DNA from: Mycosarcoma maydis
Lineage: Eukaryota; Basidiomycota; Ustilaginomycetes; Ustilaginales
Assembly: GCF_000328475.2 (NCBI RefSeq)
Contig: NC_026480.1
Coordinates: 434,001-498,000, forward strand
Direction: 5' to 3'
DNA: 64,000 bases
Shown: piece by piece, positions 42,245-53,111 of the stretch
How the letters are laid out: every line of letters begins with the position of its first letter
Position numbering within the stretch: the first letter of the stretch is position 1
The notes under the pieces: generated by a model
What the model was told of the DNA's origin: nothing
Databases searched by the model: none
The model's input: the letters and a program-made list of their open reading frames with translations, nothing else
Translations under genes and position numbers: made by a program

Positions 42245-44698
42245 ATGCATGGCAACGCCAGGATCTTCAAGGCCTCCGGGTCTTTGGGTGTAAAGCATGG
42301 GCACGCGTACCTGACGAACTCCGCAAATCCCTGGATCCCAAGTCTGTTGAATGCATACACCTGGGACATGTTAGCAATAACCACCCTTACATATACAGAC
42401 TCATGGACGTAGAAACCGGCCAGATCTTCACAAGTCGGCACGTCATCTTCCGGGAGAACGAGCGGATTCGGCGAAAATCTGAAGCCCCCTTCGAGGAACT
42501 TTCAGATGATGAAACTGGAACCACGGGAAACAATCTCCCGAGGCCAGGATTACCGGCCCCGGTCCGCTCATCGCTGAACATCCCAAGGACTTCCCCATCG
42601 TCCGAAGAACCCAGTCAACCAGTGGGAGCCACCAACTACCCTCATCTCGCCTCAATAGAGGAAGCGCAATTAGCAGATACTACCGAGAGCGGTGATTCAC
42701 TGGAGAGTCCAACTCAACAACTTGTTCCTTCAGCAGAATCCACAGATGACGAATTCCATGAACCGATCAACCTTATTCCCTCAAGAAGGCGACCTCAAGA
42801 CATCCGAGGCCGGGACTCCCCATCGCGGCATCAAGAAATAGATGACGAGTCCGATGACTCTCTCGCTCTTCTCCCGACTCCTCACCAAACAGTGGGAGGA
42901 GATACAACAACAGTGGGAGATACAAGAACAGTGGGAGACAAAAACAACGCAAACGAGAGCACGGGTGACGAGTCACGTTACAACCTTAGGGCAAGGCCCC
43001 ACAGACTTGGCGATTACGCCCGGCACGTGACAACAAATCTTTCAAAGCCACCGGCCACCCTGAAACAAGCTCGCATGCGCGCCGACTGGCCCCTATGGGA
43101 AGGTGCCATCCAGGCAGAACTCAAAAGTCATGAATCCAACAAGACTTGGACCCTCGTAGACCACCCACAAAACAAAGCCACCAATGTGGTCAGCTGCAAA
43201 TGGGTATTCGCCATCAAGAAAAAGGCCGATGGATCTCTCGACAAATACAAGGCACGACTAGTCGCACGAGGCTTCACACAGCGATACGGATACGACTACG
43301 ACGAAACCTTCTCTCCAGTAGTAAAGGCCACCACGTTACGCATCCTCATCGGCCTCGCCGCGGCATTCGACTGGAAGATTGTTCATTGGGACGCAGTCAC
43401 TGGCTTTCTTAAACGGACGCCTATCGGCAGAAGTATACATGACGATGCCTCCCGGTCACGAAGTACCCGGGGAAGGTCTGCTTCCTGAACAAAGCCATCT
43501 ACGGTCTCAAGCAAGCCGGCCGCGAATGGTACCTCTTCGCTACGAAGGTACTCGAACAGCTCGGGATTCACGAAACTGCAAGAAGACCACTGCCTCTTTC
43601 ATTCCAAGAAGGCCGGACGACAGATCTTACTTGCATTATACGTCGATGACCTCGTCGCTGCGTCACCAAAAGCATCGGAACTCGCCTGGCTCCACACCGA
43701 AATCCAAACTCATTTTAAAATCACAGATCAGGGCGATTTATCTTCTGTGCTCAACGTCAGCGTGTCGAAATCTACCAATTCCACTTCCCTAGGCCAACCT
43801 GGTTACATCCAAAAGATCCTCGATCGTTTCCAGATGCTCGAAGCGAAACCCGCGCTTCACACCATTACCCGCCACTGGCATTGCTCATCCCGAAAACCCC
43901 GAGCACTGCTCCGTCGCGGACAAGGAACTCTTCCAACAGCTCGTAGGCTCTGTCAACTACCTGGCTTGCTACACTCGACCAGATGTGGCATACGCGGTAC
44001 AAGCTCTCAGCCGCTATTTAGCTCAACCGACGATCCACGCACTCTCTGCTGGAAAACACCTTCTCCGTTACCTCAAGACTACGCAGGACTATCGCCTCCG
44101 GTTCCCCAAACTAGCGAGTGGGAGGAATCTGACCCTAGAGGTCTTCACGGACGCTGATTTTGCAAACCAGAAGGCGATTTACTCTCCCAATCAAGAGTTA
44201 ACCACCAAAAACAAGATCGTCATACCGGGTCGACACAACAAACACCCCTCGCAAAAGCGTCACAGGAATGATCTTCCTAGAATGAACGGTTCCCCAATCA
44301 GCTGGCTATCCAAACAACAACCTATCATCGCAACCTCAACACAAAGATGGCTGAATATATCGCGGCCGCGGAAGGCGCGAAAGAAGCGTTGTGGATCAGA
44401 AGCCTGTTTCATTCCCTTCAACTTCGAGGAAAAGAAGCAATACCTCACTACATTGACAACCAGGCAGCGATCCAGCTATGCAAGAACCCGGTACTTCACA
44501 CAGGCTACAAAGCACATCGACATCATCTACCACAAGATACGCGAATTGGCCGCCGTCGGTGTTATCAACATCGAATATACCGAGTCAGGGGAGCAACGAG
44601 CGGATGCGCTCACAAAGACGCTCAACCGTCAGCAGATCGAAAAGTTCTGCAAGGAGATTGGCCTGAAAGACAGGTCCAACGAGAAATCCTCTCAATAA
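42245..44698 (+). pseudogene. Copia Pol 3' part (copy B2)
   Basis: Starts in the integrase C-terminal region (about 23630 of copy A). The frame is clean through VECIHLGHVSNNHPYIYRL, the acidic linker and reverse transcriptase to WDAVT near 43400. Single extra bases near 43402, 43470 and 43565 then break it. The YVDD segment is at about 43640-43651, and RNase H to 44698 is broken near 43855, 44228, 44280, 44346 and 44503. Confidence 0.86.
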
Positions 44699-45338
44699 AC
44701 TCCATGACGGAAACATCTGCCTTTCACAACCTTCAATTCGCCGTCGCTGAACGCGTGCGAAAACTAGGCAGATCGATACAACAGAAAGCCTGTTGGCCGC
44801 AGCTTTCGACCTGATGGGTTTGGATCATCCAAAGAAGGTCCCATCAAGGTTCAAGGACTTGCAAAAGGACTGGAAACCCAACTGACACAGTGGTATCCAC
44901 AAAAGTCACCATGCACACTTCCTGATTCTCCCTCCACTGGAGGATAACGAGAACGAATACATGATGTATTCAGGGAACAAAACCTCACGCGTCGCCAAAA
45001 ACGAGCTGTGAAAGTTCCCAAATCACGAGCATCACGTAGGTTTCCCAGGACCATGGAGCAGTCAAGTAGTCAACAAAAGCTCACCGAACGAAGCTTCAAC
45101 GAGGGCCCACCCTAGAGGAAAGATTCGCTGGAAAGAGCCGCAGCGCACCTCAAATGCCCCAGACACTTACACTTCGATCCGTAAGAGGACACGGCGCACA
45201 CACCTTCCAAACTTGGACGGAAAGTTTTACGCCGCACACATCAAGACAGAGAGCAACATGGCGCGATCCCCACCGAGTGGGAGCGTCAGTGTCTCTGCGA
45301 TTCATGATTTGGGCACTCAAACACCATTCGAGTGGGAG

Positions 45339-46090
45339 TGTTAGAATATCTACGATTGGCGTTTAGTCTGATCGCCCACAATCATGCAACCCTTGCAGTA
45401 ACCTAACCGGTATACACGAGTGACCGGACGGGAACGAGTAGGTGTCTCAGTACGCGCGCCATACGCGCGCGACACGCACTCAGTACACCAGCGGTACGTC
45501 CGCGGTACGCGTGCGATACACTCGCAGTACGCGCGCCATACGCGCGCGACACGCGCTCAATGCACCCGCAGTACGACCGCGGTACGCGTGCGATACACTC
45601 GCAGTACGCGCGCCATACGCGCGCGACACGCGCTCAATGCACCCGCAGTACGACCGCGGTACGCGCGCAAGTATAGTAACTCGCCAGAGTTTCCCCGCTT
45701 CACAACATAGCGCTGGTAGCGAGAAGCCCAGAGTAGATTCACACAAGTCGCTGGACGACTGTGGGAACACGCCGTTGGCTACAGACTCGTACCAAGTGGA
45801 AGAACCTGAGGGAGAACAGACTCATGCATCTGGCCAGTTGTGGCCACAGCTAGTCAGTTGTATGAGGAGCTGACGTATAGGGAGAAGCTCATGTAGGATA
45901 CTCCAGTCGACTCATGTACATAAATACAGAGGGAACGCTCACACTTTGTAGTTAGTCCCTCGTCCAATTCACACTATCCAAATACATCCCAAACCATTCT
46001 CGACCCTACTCAGTCCCAACTCGCCTCTCTAAGGAAAGGGAGACTTCGATCATCCAGCGCCCGCTAAGGATTCACCGCGAATATTGAATA
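45339..46090 (+). repeat. Copia LTR 7 (3' LTR, block B)
   Basis: 752 bp, near-identical to LTR 5; followed by AAGTC, the target duplication. Confidence 0.9.
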
Positions 46091-46265
46091 AAGTCGACCT
46101 AGGAACCACCCCGGCAACCACCCCGGGTGGCTGCTCCTTGGAAGCCACCCCTGAGGAGGAGCCTAGATCAGGGGTGCTTCCTCGGGTGGCTCTTCAGGAG
46201 GAGCCACCCTGAGTGGTTGCCGGGGTGACTCCGAGGACGACTATCTCCTTTTTTCACGATATGAT
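46091..46265 (+). repeat. Foldback element, copy 2, main part
   Basis: Left arm GTCGACCTAGGAACCACCCC then GGCAACCACC; right arm GGTTGCCGGGGTGACTCC then GAGGACGAC and CCTTTTTTCACGATATGATT. The centre is made of smaller inverted GGTGGC/GCCACC blocks. The two arms pair over roughly 50 bp when joined to 35047-35073. No coding capacity: a MITE-like or foldback element. Confidence 0.75.
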
Positions 46266-47120
46266 TTCAGGTTCTACCGGGAATTTTCCACTGCGGCATT
46301 GTCATATACGATAGACTTCTTTACTCACGCGTGTATGTGGATGCTTCTTGCTAGAGCCCGTTCATGATTCGTGATTGCGAGCCGATACTCATAACAGCAA
46401 TGAGATCGAGTAGAGACACTCTTTCAGCAACTGGACATGCATGAATATCTGGTTCACAGTGTCAAGGGTGATGCCATTCAATCGTATCAAGACTTAGTGA
46501 GGACTCACAGGATCTTGGTTACCTGCCAGCCATCCTCCGACACCAGACACCAATAGTCGATTCGATTGTCTCGACCAACGTGGGCGTTCGATGCATGCAT
46601 GATGGTTGAAGTGCGGAGGTCTTCGCCAGGCGCGCAACGGTGTTTTGAGATGTCGTGTCCAAAGCAGCAATCCTTTGCTCTGTCGAGGCATCTTCCCGGG
46701 CGAGCTTGCAGACGATATCATTCATGATTGGCAGTGACACTATAGCTTTTGGCTGGCTTTGTTCAGTCGATTCGAAGGGCCAGAGCACCGTGTAGTGTTG
46801 AGTGATTGGACGGCGGCAGCAAGGACTAAGACGCGTCTTGGCTATGTGACGATTGGTGCTTTCCAGACCCTACCCTTCCTGCAAGCCCGCATCAAGGTTT
46901 CGATGCTCTTTCCCATTGCCATCGGGGCCCTTGATTCATGCATGATGATTGGGACGGCACGACCTTTCATGTCTGACCTCGACTACCTTGCGTATCTTCG
47001 GCCCGTCGTCTCCCCTCCTTTCCTTCGGTTCTCTCTCTTACACAAAAATTCAACGTTTTGTTTCTCCCCTCATCAACCAGATCGTTGAATCATGAATATC
47101 CCTGATACTCATGACTCCCA
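46266..47120. other. Gene-free region
   Basis: No recognised gene. The last ~80 bp (pyrimidine-rich, CTTCGGTTCTCTCTCTTAC) could be the 5' UTR of the dead ribosomal-protein copy that follows. Confidence 0.35.
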
Positions 47121-47123
47121 AAT

Positions 47124-47860
47124 CCACTGAACATCGGCTAGGAGGAGATCTCGCTCCTTCTTACTGCCGACACGCAGATCGGCACCAAGAATGCCGACAA
47201 GCAGATGGCTCTGTACGTCTACACGCGTTGTGCTGACGGTATCCACCTGCTCAACGTCGGCAAGACCTGGGAGAAGATCGTACTCGCCGTCCATGTTCTT
47301 GTTGCCATCGAGAACCCTGCCGAAACTATGTTGTCTTCGGCAGTCAATACAGTCAGCGCGACGTGCTCAAGCTCGCTACTCGGACCGTGTCATCACCATC
47401 GCTGCCGATTCACCCTCGATTCTTTCACCAACCACAGCACCCATTTATTCAGGATTGTCGTCACCGAAACCTGAGTCGACCGACAGGCTATCCGCCAGGA
47501 CTCGTACGTCAACATCTCCTGCATCTCGTTCGTCGACTCGGTCCCGCCTCTCATGTTCGTCGATATTGCCATCCCCAGTAATGTCCGCGACTACCGGTCT
47601 TCTCTGGTGGTTGCTAGCCGCACCGTTCCCCGCCTCAAGGGTGGTAGCCTTTCGGTGATGCCCGACTTGTTCTTCTATTGTGAACCTGGGGGGTAATGCG
47701 CGAGGCCTAGGATCCCGCTAAAAACGCCACTGATAGTTCCACTGACGTTCCGGATGACGTTCTCCTTGCCGTCGCTGCCAACCTCGCCAACAAGACCAGC
47801 AACGTAGACTGGTCCGCCGAGCAAGCAACCAGCTCTTGGAGTGAGAGAAATTCGCCATTT
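47124..47860 (+). pseudogene. 40S ribosomal protein S0 (uS2, RPSA) pseudogene
   Basis: Successive frames read as ribosomal protein S0/uS2: LLLTADTQIGTKNADKQMALYVYTR-type N-terminus at 47140-47225 (in the family, LL...H-x-G-T-K-N...MxxYVxxR), DGIHLLNVGKTWEKIVLA (family GI-x-I-x-N-L-G-K-T-W-E-K), AIENPAE, FGSQYSQRDVLKLA near 47335, GRFTLDSFTN near 47403, a DxxAIRQDSYVNI block near 47480, FVDIAIPSN near 47560, a GLVWWLLA-like block near 47600, RLKGG, and the tail MPDLFFY near 47658 with an acidic end. At least five frameshifts and several stops. No introns are apparent, which suggests a retrocopy, though I see no poly(A) tail. The functional gene must be elsewhere. Confidence 0.8.
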
Positions 47861-48521
47861 GTTAGCTACCGGAACTACAACACGATGTGGTTTCCGCGGC
47901 AGAGATAGCGCTCCTCTCTGGGCACCATACGTACAGTAAGTACGACAATGTCAAGCGTCGCCATCCTTGTCCGTGTTGCTACGGTTGAAGGCCATTAAAT
48001 ACGAATCTTCTACACTCGTGCGCCCTACTTTTGACTGTGCCGTCATGCAATCCAACGCAACGCGATGCTCTTTACTGCCTCCCTGTGGCTGCGGCACCTG
48101 CTATTGCGAGCTACGCATCAACATCGCAGAGCTTGAGCATCTTGCATACTCACCGCTGCTCACCGCAATACGCGACAATCACGCACACGCACAAAAAATC
48201 GCTCTCGTCGACGCTCAAAAGCTTTGGTGTAATCATCCAAAGGTGGTGAATACATGGATTGTGAATGGTCAAGCAAGCGCGCCTTGACTGACTTTGCTGC
48301 CTTGCTTGCTCACCATTGCCTCCTCTGCACCATTGGAACTACCAATCGTTAATCGCCATCTTATGCTTTTCGAGCTCTCCACATGCGGGACTAACACTTT
48401 CCAAGGTTCTTACCGCAAGTTCATCTCGATTATCGTTCAGCTAGCTCGTCCAGCTCGATCACCGCTCAGTTCATCATCGTTTGAGATCGCAGCGATGTCT
48501 CCTCCTCCTCTTTGCTGCCGT
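47861..48521. other. Gene-free region before gap
   Basis: Short frames without recognised domains. No repeat identified. Confidence 0.4.
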
Positions 48522-48621
48522 NNNNNNNNNNNNNNNNNNNNNNNNNNNNNNNNNNNNNNNNNNNNNNNNNNNNNNNNNNNNNNNNNNNNNNNNNNNNNNN
48601 NNNNNNNNNNNNNNNNNNNNN
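48522..48621. other. Assembly gap (100 N)
   Basis: 100 N; the flanks do not resemble the transposons of this window. Confidence 0.99.
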
Positions 48622-49667
48622 ATTCGAGTGCTCGCGTCCGAGCATAGTCGGCTGCATCCCAGCCCTCTTCTGTTCGCGAGGCTGCCTCTGCAATCACCTT
48701 GACGCCTTCAATAACTGTGTAAACTCTACTCCTCCTCTCACTACATTCACGATTGAAACTCGCCTAACAAACCTTTCTCCTAATTATGAATCTTGCTTGT
48801 CATTTGGTTCATGTATGGTCATCGTGCTGATAGTTCGTCATACACACGTGTCTTGATGTTCTTATAGTTATTCCTTGGAGTCACACATGTTACGCCAGCT
48901 TTCTGTGATGAGTGACGGGTGGCTTCGAGGACAGATTTTCCTTTTTTAACCATGTACTGGTCAAGAGAGACGTAGGCACCAGCCTGGACTGATGCCGGAT
49001 AGAGGCAGCCTCAATGTGGAGGATGCGAAGACGAGTGGCTAGGATCGGATGGTGATTAGCTGTAAGCGAGCCGAGTGCAGAAAGTCGCGCTGGAGTATAC
49101 AGATCCTAACGCTCAGACAGCAGGAGTCGAAATGACAATGGATGACCAGTTGTTCGCCATTCTTGACCAGACACAAAGGAAGGACACACGGCCAGCAATT
49201 AGTCAAGTCTAAACTTGTGTGCTTGGGCGACCTTGGATGGGCGACGAAGACATTGGTTTCGGCTGATCAAGAATAGAGTTAACGTGCCCGAGGCAGTTAT
49301 AAGGATTGATGGTCGTGGTGGTGAAAGGGAAGGAAGAAAAAAACAGCCAAGCTGCGCGACTGAAGTTGTTTTGGTTCCTGAGCGAACTACGCTGAGGACT
49401 TCAGGGCTACCCTTCTCAGGTCGATATAGAAACTCGTGATTGTGTTGACTGCGCAACGTGAACATTATGGTGAGAGCTGTCTCCGCAGCCGGCAAAGAGC
49501 ACTTCGCGACTCACCGCTGCAATTGCAAAAACCACAATGGTGACTTTCATAACGAACACCGTACGAATTACGGTAGGTCAATCCGGGGCTGTTTGAGCTC
49601 AGTTGGACGCTGCACAAAGTGTTGAGGATCACATACAGAATTTTGTGGCGGCATCGTCATTCCAAGG
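48622..49667. other. Gene-free region; remnant of foldback element end
   Basis: No gene. GGTGGCTTCGAGGAC...TTTTCCTTTTTT at about 48917-48946 resembles the right end of the foldback element (GGTGACTCCGAGGAC...ATCTCCTTTTTT, 46225-46254). Confidence 0.45.
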
Positions 49668-51468
49668 TCAATCAATCACTATCGGTGTGCAGCGAACACG
49701 ATAGAGGGCCAGACTATCTTGGAAGAGACAGCGATCGACGTTGCGGAAGCGATCGTCGAGGATGCGCAGACGGGCAAGAAGGTCGTCTACATCTTGCACA
49801 GCGATATCGTGCGGCGACACCAAGAGTCTGTTGCCGAGCAACAGACTCAGAGGACGTAAGAGGTACTCCGCGGTAACGAGACGATAAGTCTCAGAGCTGT
49901 CAGTGTCGTTTTCGTGGGATGCTCTTGGTTGATTTGAGTGATCCTCGTCAGCTAGGGTGATGAAGCCGTCCTGCATCATCTTTCGAATGGCCCATTCGAA
50001 AAGGCGATGTATCTTGTCTTGCTGCTGCTCTGTAGAAATGAGGGAGATGTCGGGTGAACTCCCGGCAGGGCGAGCAGAGAGCCGATGCTGCAGGCGAATG
50101 CGGACTAGGCGTTGGGCGAGTGTGGACAGGGTCTTGTCAATTTGAAGGTCTGAAAGAGCAAAAGATTGAGAATGGTAGTGCAAGCTGATATGCTGCTGCA
50201 CCTGGAGCTGAAAGTAAGACTCGGTCAATTTCTGATCAGAAATCTTGGCAGGCGCACGGAGCGGTCGAATGATGGATTTAGATGACCGAGATGATTGGGT
50301 ACGCTCATGTTCTCGAGGCGGACACGGCACTGACGCCGGGTGCGTAGAGCGCGATGAGAGGAGAGTGTCGCCTGAGAGCAATCTGCGGGCTGTTTCTTCC
50401 GACAAGCGTTGTCTTCCGGCGTAACTCTGTTGCCCAGGGTCGGCCAGTATCCAGGGGGCAGACGCCGCTTTCTCGTTCGGAGAAAGATCAGATAAGATCA
50501 GTCGAGCGGGTGTTTTCCGGCCAGCTCGATGAGAGGTAGTCTGCTTGGCCATTGGGCCTTTCCTGGTCGTTTCCACACGACTCCAATCAAATGGTTTACG
50601 GTAGACATCCATCTCAGCCTTGATGACATCTAGTTGATGGTAACACTCCATGTTCATGTTATCGCAGCGCACTGGAAAAGAAAGGTGGAGTCATGTTTAG
50701 GTCGTTATCAGCTTTCCTTTTTATAAGGTCAGAGGGAATGGTCGGCCGGGTCACCTACCCATACGGCGAGCGACTATGAATCTCTGGCCACCAAGATCGA
50801 TCTTCATTTTGCCTGTACATCGGACAATGTCCCCTACTTCGAAGCGTGGTTGCAGCGCTGGTAGAATCACAGTCGGCGCCGAGTTGTCCAGTCTGCTGGT
50901 AGAAGTGGACGCTTTGGGTTGCGCTGGCATTATGTAACATTCTGGGATTCCGCATGGAACGGTTGCATCCGATCCTGGCTGATCCGGGCGCGTTTCGGAC
51001 TGGCGCAACGACTTGCGGGTTTCGAGTATGCGCAGCACAGAAGTGCCATCATCCACTACAGATGTGACGAGAATGGACGTGTGTCAGTCGACTGGGCAAG
51101 ATTTGACTGGGGTGGGTGCAAACGTACCTTCGTAGCTGATCTGATCCTCCTTCACCGTCAGTCCAACGACCATGCCGCAGACCTCTGCGAAAAGAGCTGG
51201 TGTCTCGTAATGCAAAAAGAGAGTTTGACCTGGGTAAATCAGAGCTAGGGCAAGACGCTGGGGTAAGCCGCTTGAACAGGTCGTGCGAACCTTTCGTAGG
51301 TTGATGCTGGCACCCACCTCCAATGGCGTAAGAAAGCTCTGGCAAAGTCTTCATCCGACGGACCTGTTGGCAGGTGCATTTGAGCACGGCGGATGAGCTT
51401 CGCTCCGTCCATTCGTAGAGCCGGACTGCATCTTCATCCGAGAGCCGATGAAGAGAGAAGTCTTGCAT
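49668..51468 (-). CDS. STN1: CST-complex subunit Stn1-like OB-fold protein
   Basis: Four exons on the minus strand: 51318-51468, 51128-51229, 50759-51055 and 49668-50671, with introns of 88, 72 and 87 bp (GTGGGT...CCCAG, GTACGT...TGTAG, GTAGGT...TCCAG); 517 residues. The splicing is supported because it fuses three frames into one OB fold: FLHYETPALFAEVCGMVVGL, KEDQISYE joined to VDDGTSVLRILE, and RFEVGDIVRCTGKMKIDLG with FIVARRM joined to VRCDNMN. The order G-x-V-x-G-(15)-Y-x-V-D-D-G-T followed by VGDxVRxxGK is that of Stn1. The long C-terminal part has a basic Ser-rich linker and then helical, winged-helix-like sequence (FEWAIRKMMQDGFITLADED). Known role: with Ten1 and Cdc13/CTC1 it caps telomeres and recruits Pol alpha-primase. 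It is head-to-head with CHZ1. Confidence 0.78.
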
Positions 51469-52226
51469 GGCGTACGTGCAATCTCGACGAGCTTAAAAAG
51501 CGCTTGTGCAAGATGGATCAGGATGCGTTGATGCTAACATCTTTCAAGTTGTGGGCGACTTGAGCCTGTCAGATGGCGAAGTTTAGGGGACCGATGGCTT
51601 TCTGAGGCCTGTTGTTGAGCCAGTCGCGGACGATGATGGAAGTCTTGTCACTTGTCTATTCTCTGAAGAACAGCTCACACTTTGTTTCTTTCTCCACCTC
51701 CGATTTCCGGTCAAGACAAAGAACAGTTGAAGAAGGGCGCCAACTATATAGCCACCAGACACGCGTTAAATTCCCTTGTTGGATCTTGTATGAAAGTTGC
51801 ACATACACACGCCACATTCACGATTTGTAGATAAATAAATCATCCGCTCCAGAACCTAGAACCACGAACTGTTTCAGCGCCTATTTCCTTTGCAGTCAGC
51901 GCTATGATCCTTGAAGAATATCTATAGGCAACCGTGAAAGAGACGCACTGCGGGAGAAAACAAAGGTGTTTGGTTGTCCAAATTCGAAAGTAGTCTCGCG
52001 ACGCGTTCTGGCTCAATCTGTGAGTCTGGAGAGAATCTGTGAATCACAATCGTGAATCACAATCACGAATGGAAAGGACCCTCCCTAATCGTGATTTTCT
52101 TCTCATCGTTCTTGGAAGCTGAGGCTCAATTCACGATTCTTTCGACAACAGCCTTCTCGACACACTTTGGCGTTTCCTGTAGCGCACCACCAGCTTCAGC
52201 CATTCACGATTGGCTACAACGGCGCC
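51469..52226. promoter_or_regulatory. Divergent promoter region STN1/CHZ1
   Basis: 758 bp with no gene. Motif cluster GTGAATCACAATCGTGAATC at 52038-52070 and further ATTCACGATT copies at 51815, 52130 and 52203, the last only about 20 bp upstream of the CHZ1 start codon. Confidence 0.5.
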
Positions 52227-52983
52227 ATGAGCGATGCTACGTAAGTCAGCAAACAGGTCCACCCGTTTGGTGACGATCCTTTGACTCATTCGTCTTGCAC
52301 GGTCATCGCCAACAGCTCTGTTCCCGTTTCGAATCCCACCGACGAAGTGGTCGAGTATCAGCAGCCTTCTGCGTTGGACAAGGGCAAGGGCAAGGCAAGC
52401 GAGGTCGAGCCAGGTAAGCATACATGCGCTACCTTCCGGTGTTAGCTCCCGGATTCGCTGACAGTTGCTTCCTACGCATGCCAACGGTCAGAAGAAGACG
52501 ATGACGATGACGACGACGATGATGACGACGACGAAGAGGAAGAGGAAGAAGATGACTACAACATTCAAGATGATGAGGTGCGTTCCAAAGCCGCAGAAGC
52601 TGCTTCTTTTACAGCCAGGGTTGCTGACAGACGTCTGCTCTATCTACACCTACCCAACAGCTTGCCGAGCTGATCGAGGACGAAGAGGAGCTTGCAGAGA
52701 TCGACACCTCCAACATTGTCTGGACCGGGCGTCGACGAAATGCTCCGCTCGACTACAGCTCAGAGGAGGCGCTCAAGCAGGCTGGTCTCGACTCGGACAC
52801 CACTGCCGCCGAGCAGGAGGAGGAAGATGCAGAATTCCATGTGAGTGGGCAGCTCGAGAGTTGTAGAGTCAACACAGATCAGAGGGATAGCAGTGCCCAA
52901 GGCGTCAGCTGACTCTGCATATCTTTTCGAACACGCTTTCACCTGCTTCTATCCTTCAGGGAGACGAGATGGACGACGAGTAA
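52227..52983 (+). CDS. CHZ1: Histone H2A.Z-H2B chaperone Chz1
   Basis: Five exons: 52227-52240, 52316-52413, 52492-52577, 52661-52840 and 52960-52983; introns of 75, 78, 83 and 119 bp, all GT...AG; 133 residues. The splice phases agree throughout and no other reading gives a continuous protein. The product is acidic: a 35-residue N-terminus (MSDATSVPVSNPTDEVVEYQ), a run of Glu and Asp, then the CHZ motif LAEIDTSNIVWTGRRRNAP, which in yeast clamps the H2A.Z-H2B dimer, and an acidic tail GDEMDDE. Known role: a nuclear chaperone delivering H2A.Z-H2B for SWR1-dependent exchange. Oddities: the first exon has only 14 coding bases and the last only 24. Confidence 0.87.
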
Positions 52984-53111
52984 AAAGTAAAAAGGCGGCC
53001 TGTACCACCATCGCAACACTTGGCGGCCCTAAATGTTTGTGTTTCAACAAGGTACAATTACAAACACACGAATCACAGCCACTTTTCATCGTCGCTTTTG
53101 CTTGGCACAGA

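Larger units (their letters stand above)
35074..46090 (+). mobile_element. Ty1/copia-like LTR retrotransposon block B
   Basis: Same family and same assembled order as block A: LTR (35074-35827), gag-pol (to 40342), LTR (40984-41737), foreign fragment (41738-42144), gap, partial pol (42245-44698), LTR (45339-46090). Flanked by AAGTC at 35069-35073 and 46091-46095, which marks the outermost LTRs as the ends of one insertion. The target is a small foldback element. Confidence 0.85.

Noticed and set aside
20815..46090. A genuine 11-kb composite transposon that moves as a unit
   Set aside because: Possible, but the N gaps, the shared foreign flank and the matching outer target duplications are more simply explained by mis-assembly; kept as a finding, not as an annotation.
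46519..46788. 89-codon minus-strand frame as a small gene
   Set aside because: No domain, no supporting splice or promoter signals, and it lies in transposon-flanking DNA.
49215..49439. 74-codon plus-strand frame downstream of STN1
   Set aside because: No domain, and the opposite strand is equally open; no evidence for a gene.
52313..52340. GTTTCGAATCC as a tRNA T-loop
   Set aside because: No matching acceptor, D or anticodon arms; the bases are in CHZ1 exon 2. I found no convincing tRNA or 5S rRNA gene in the window.
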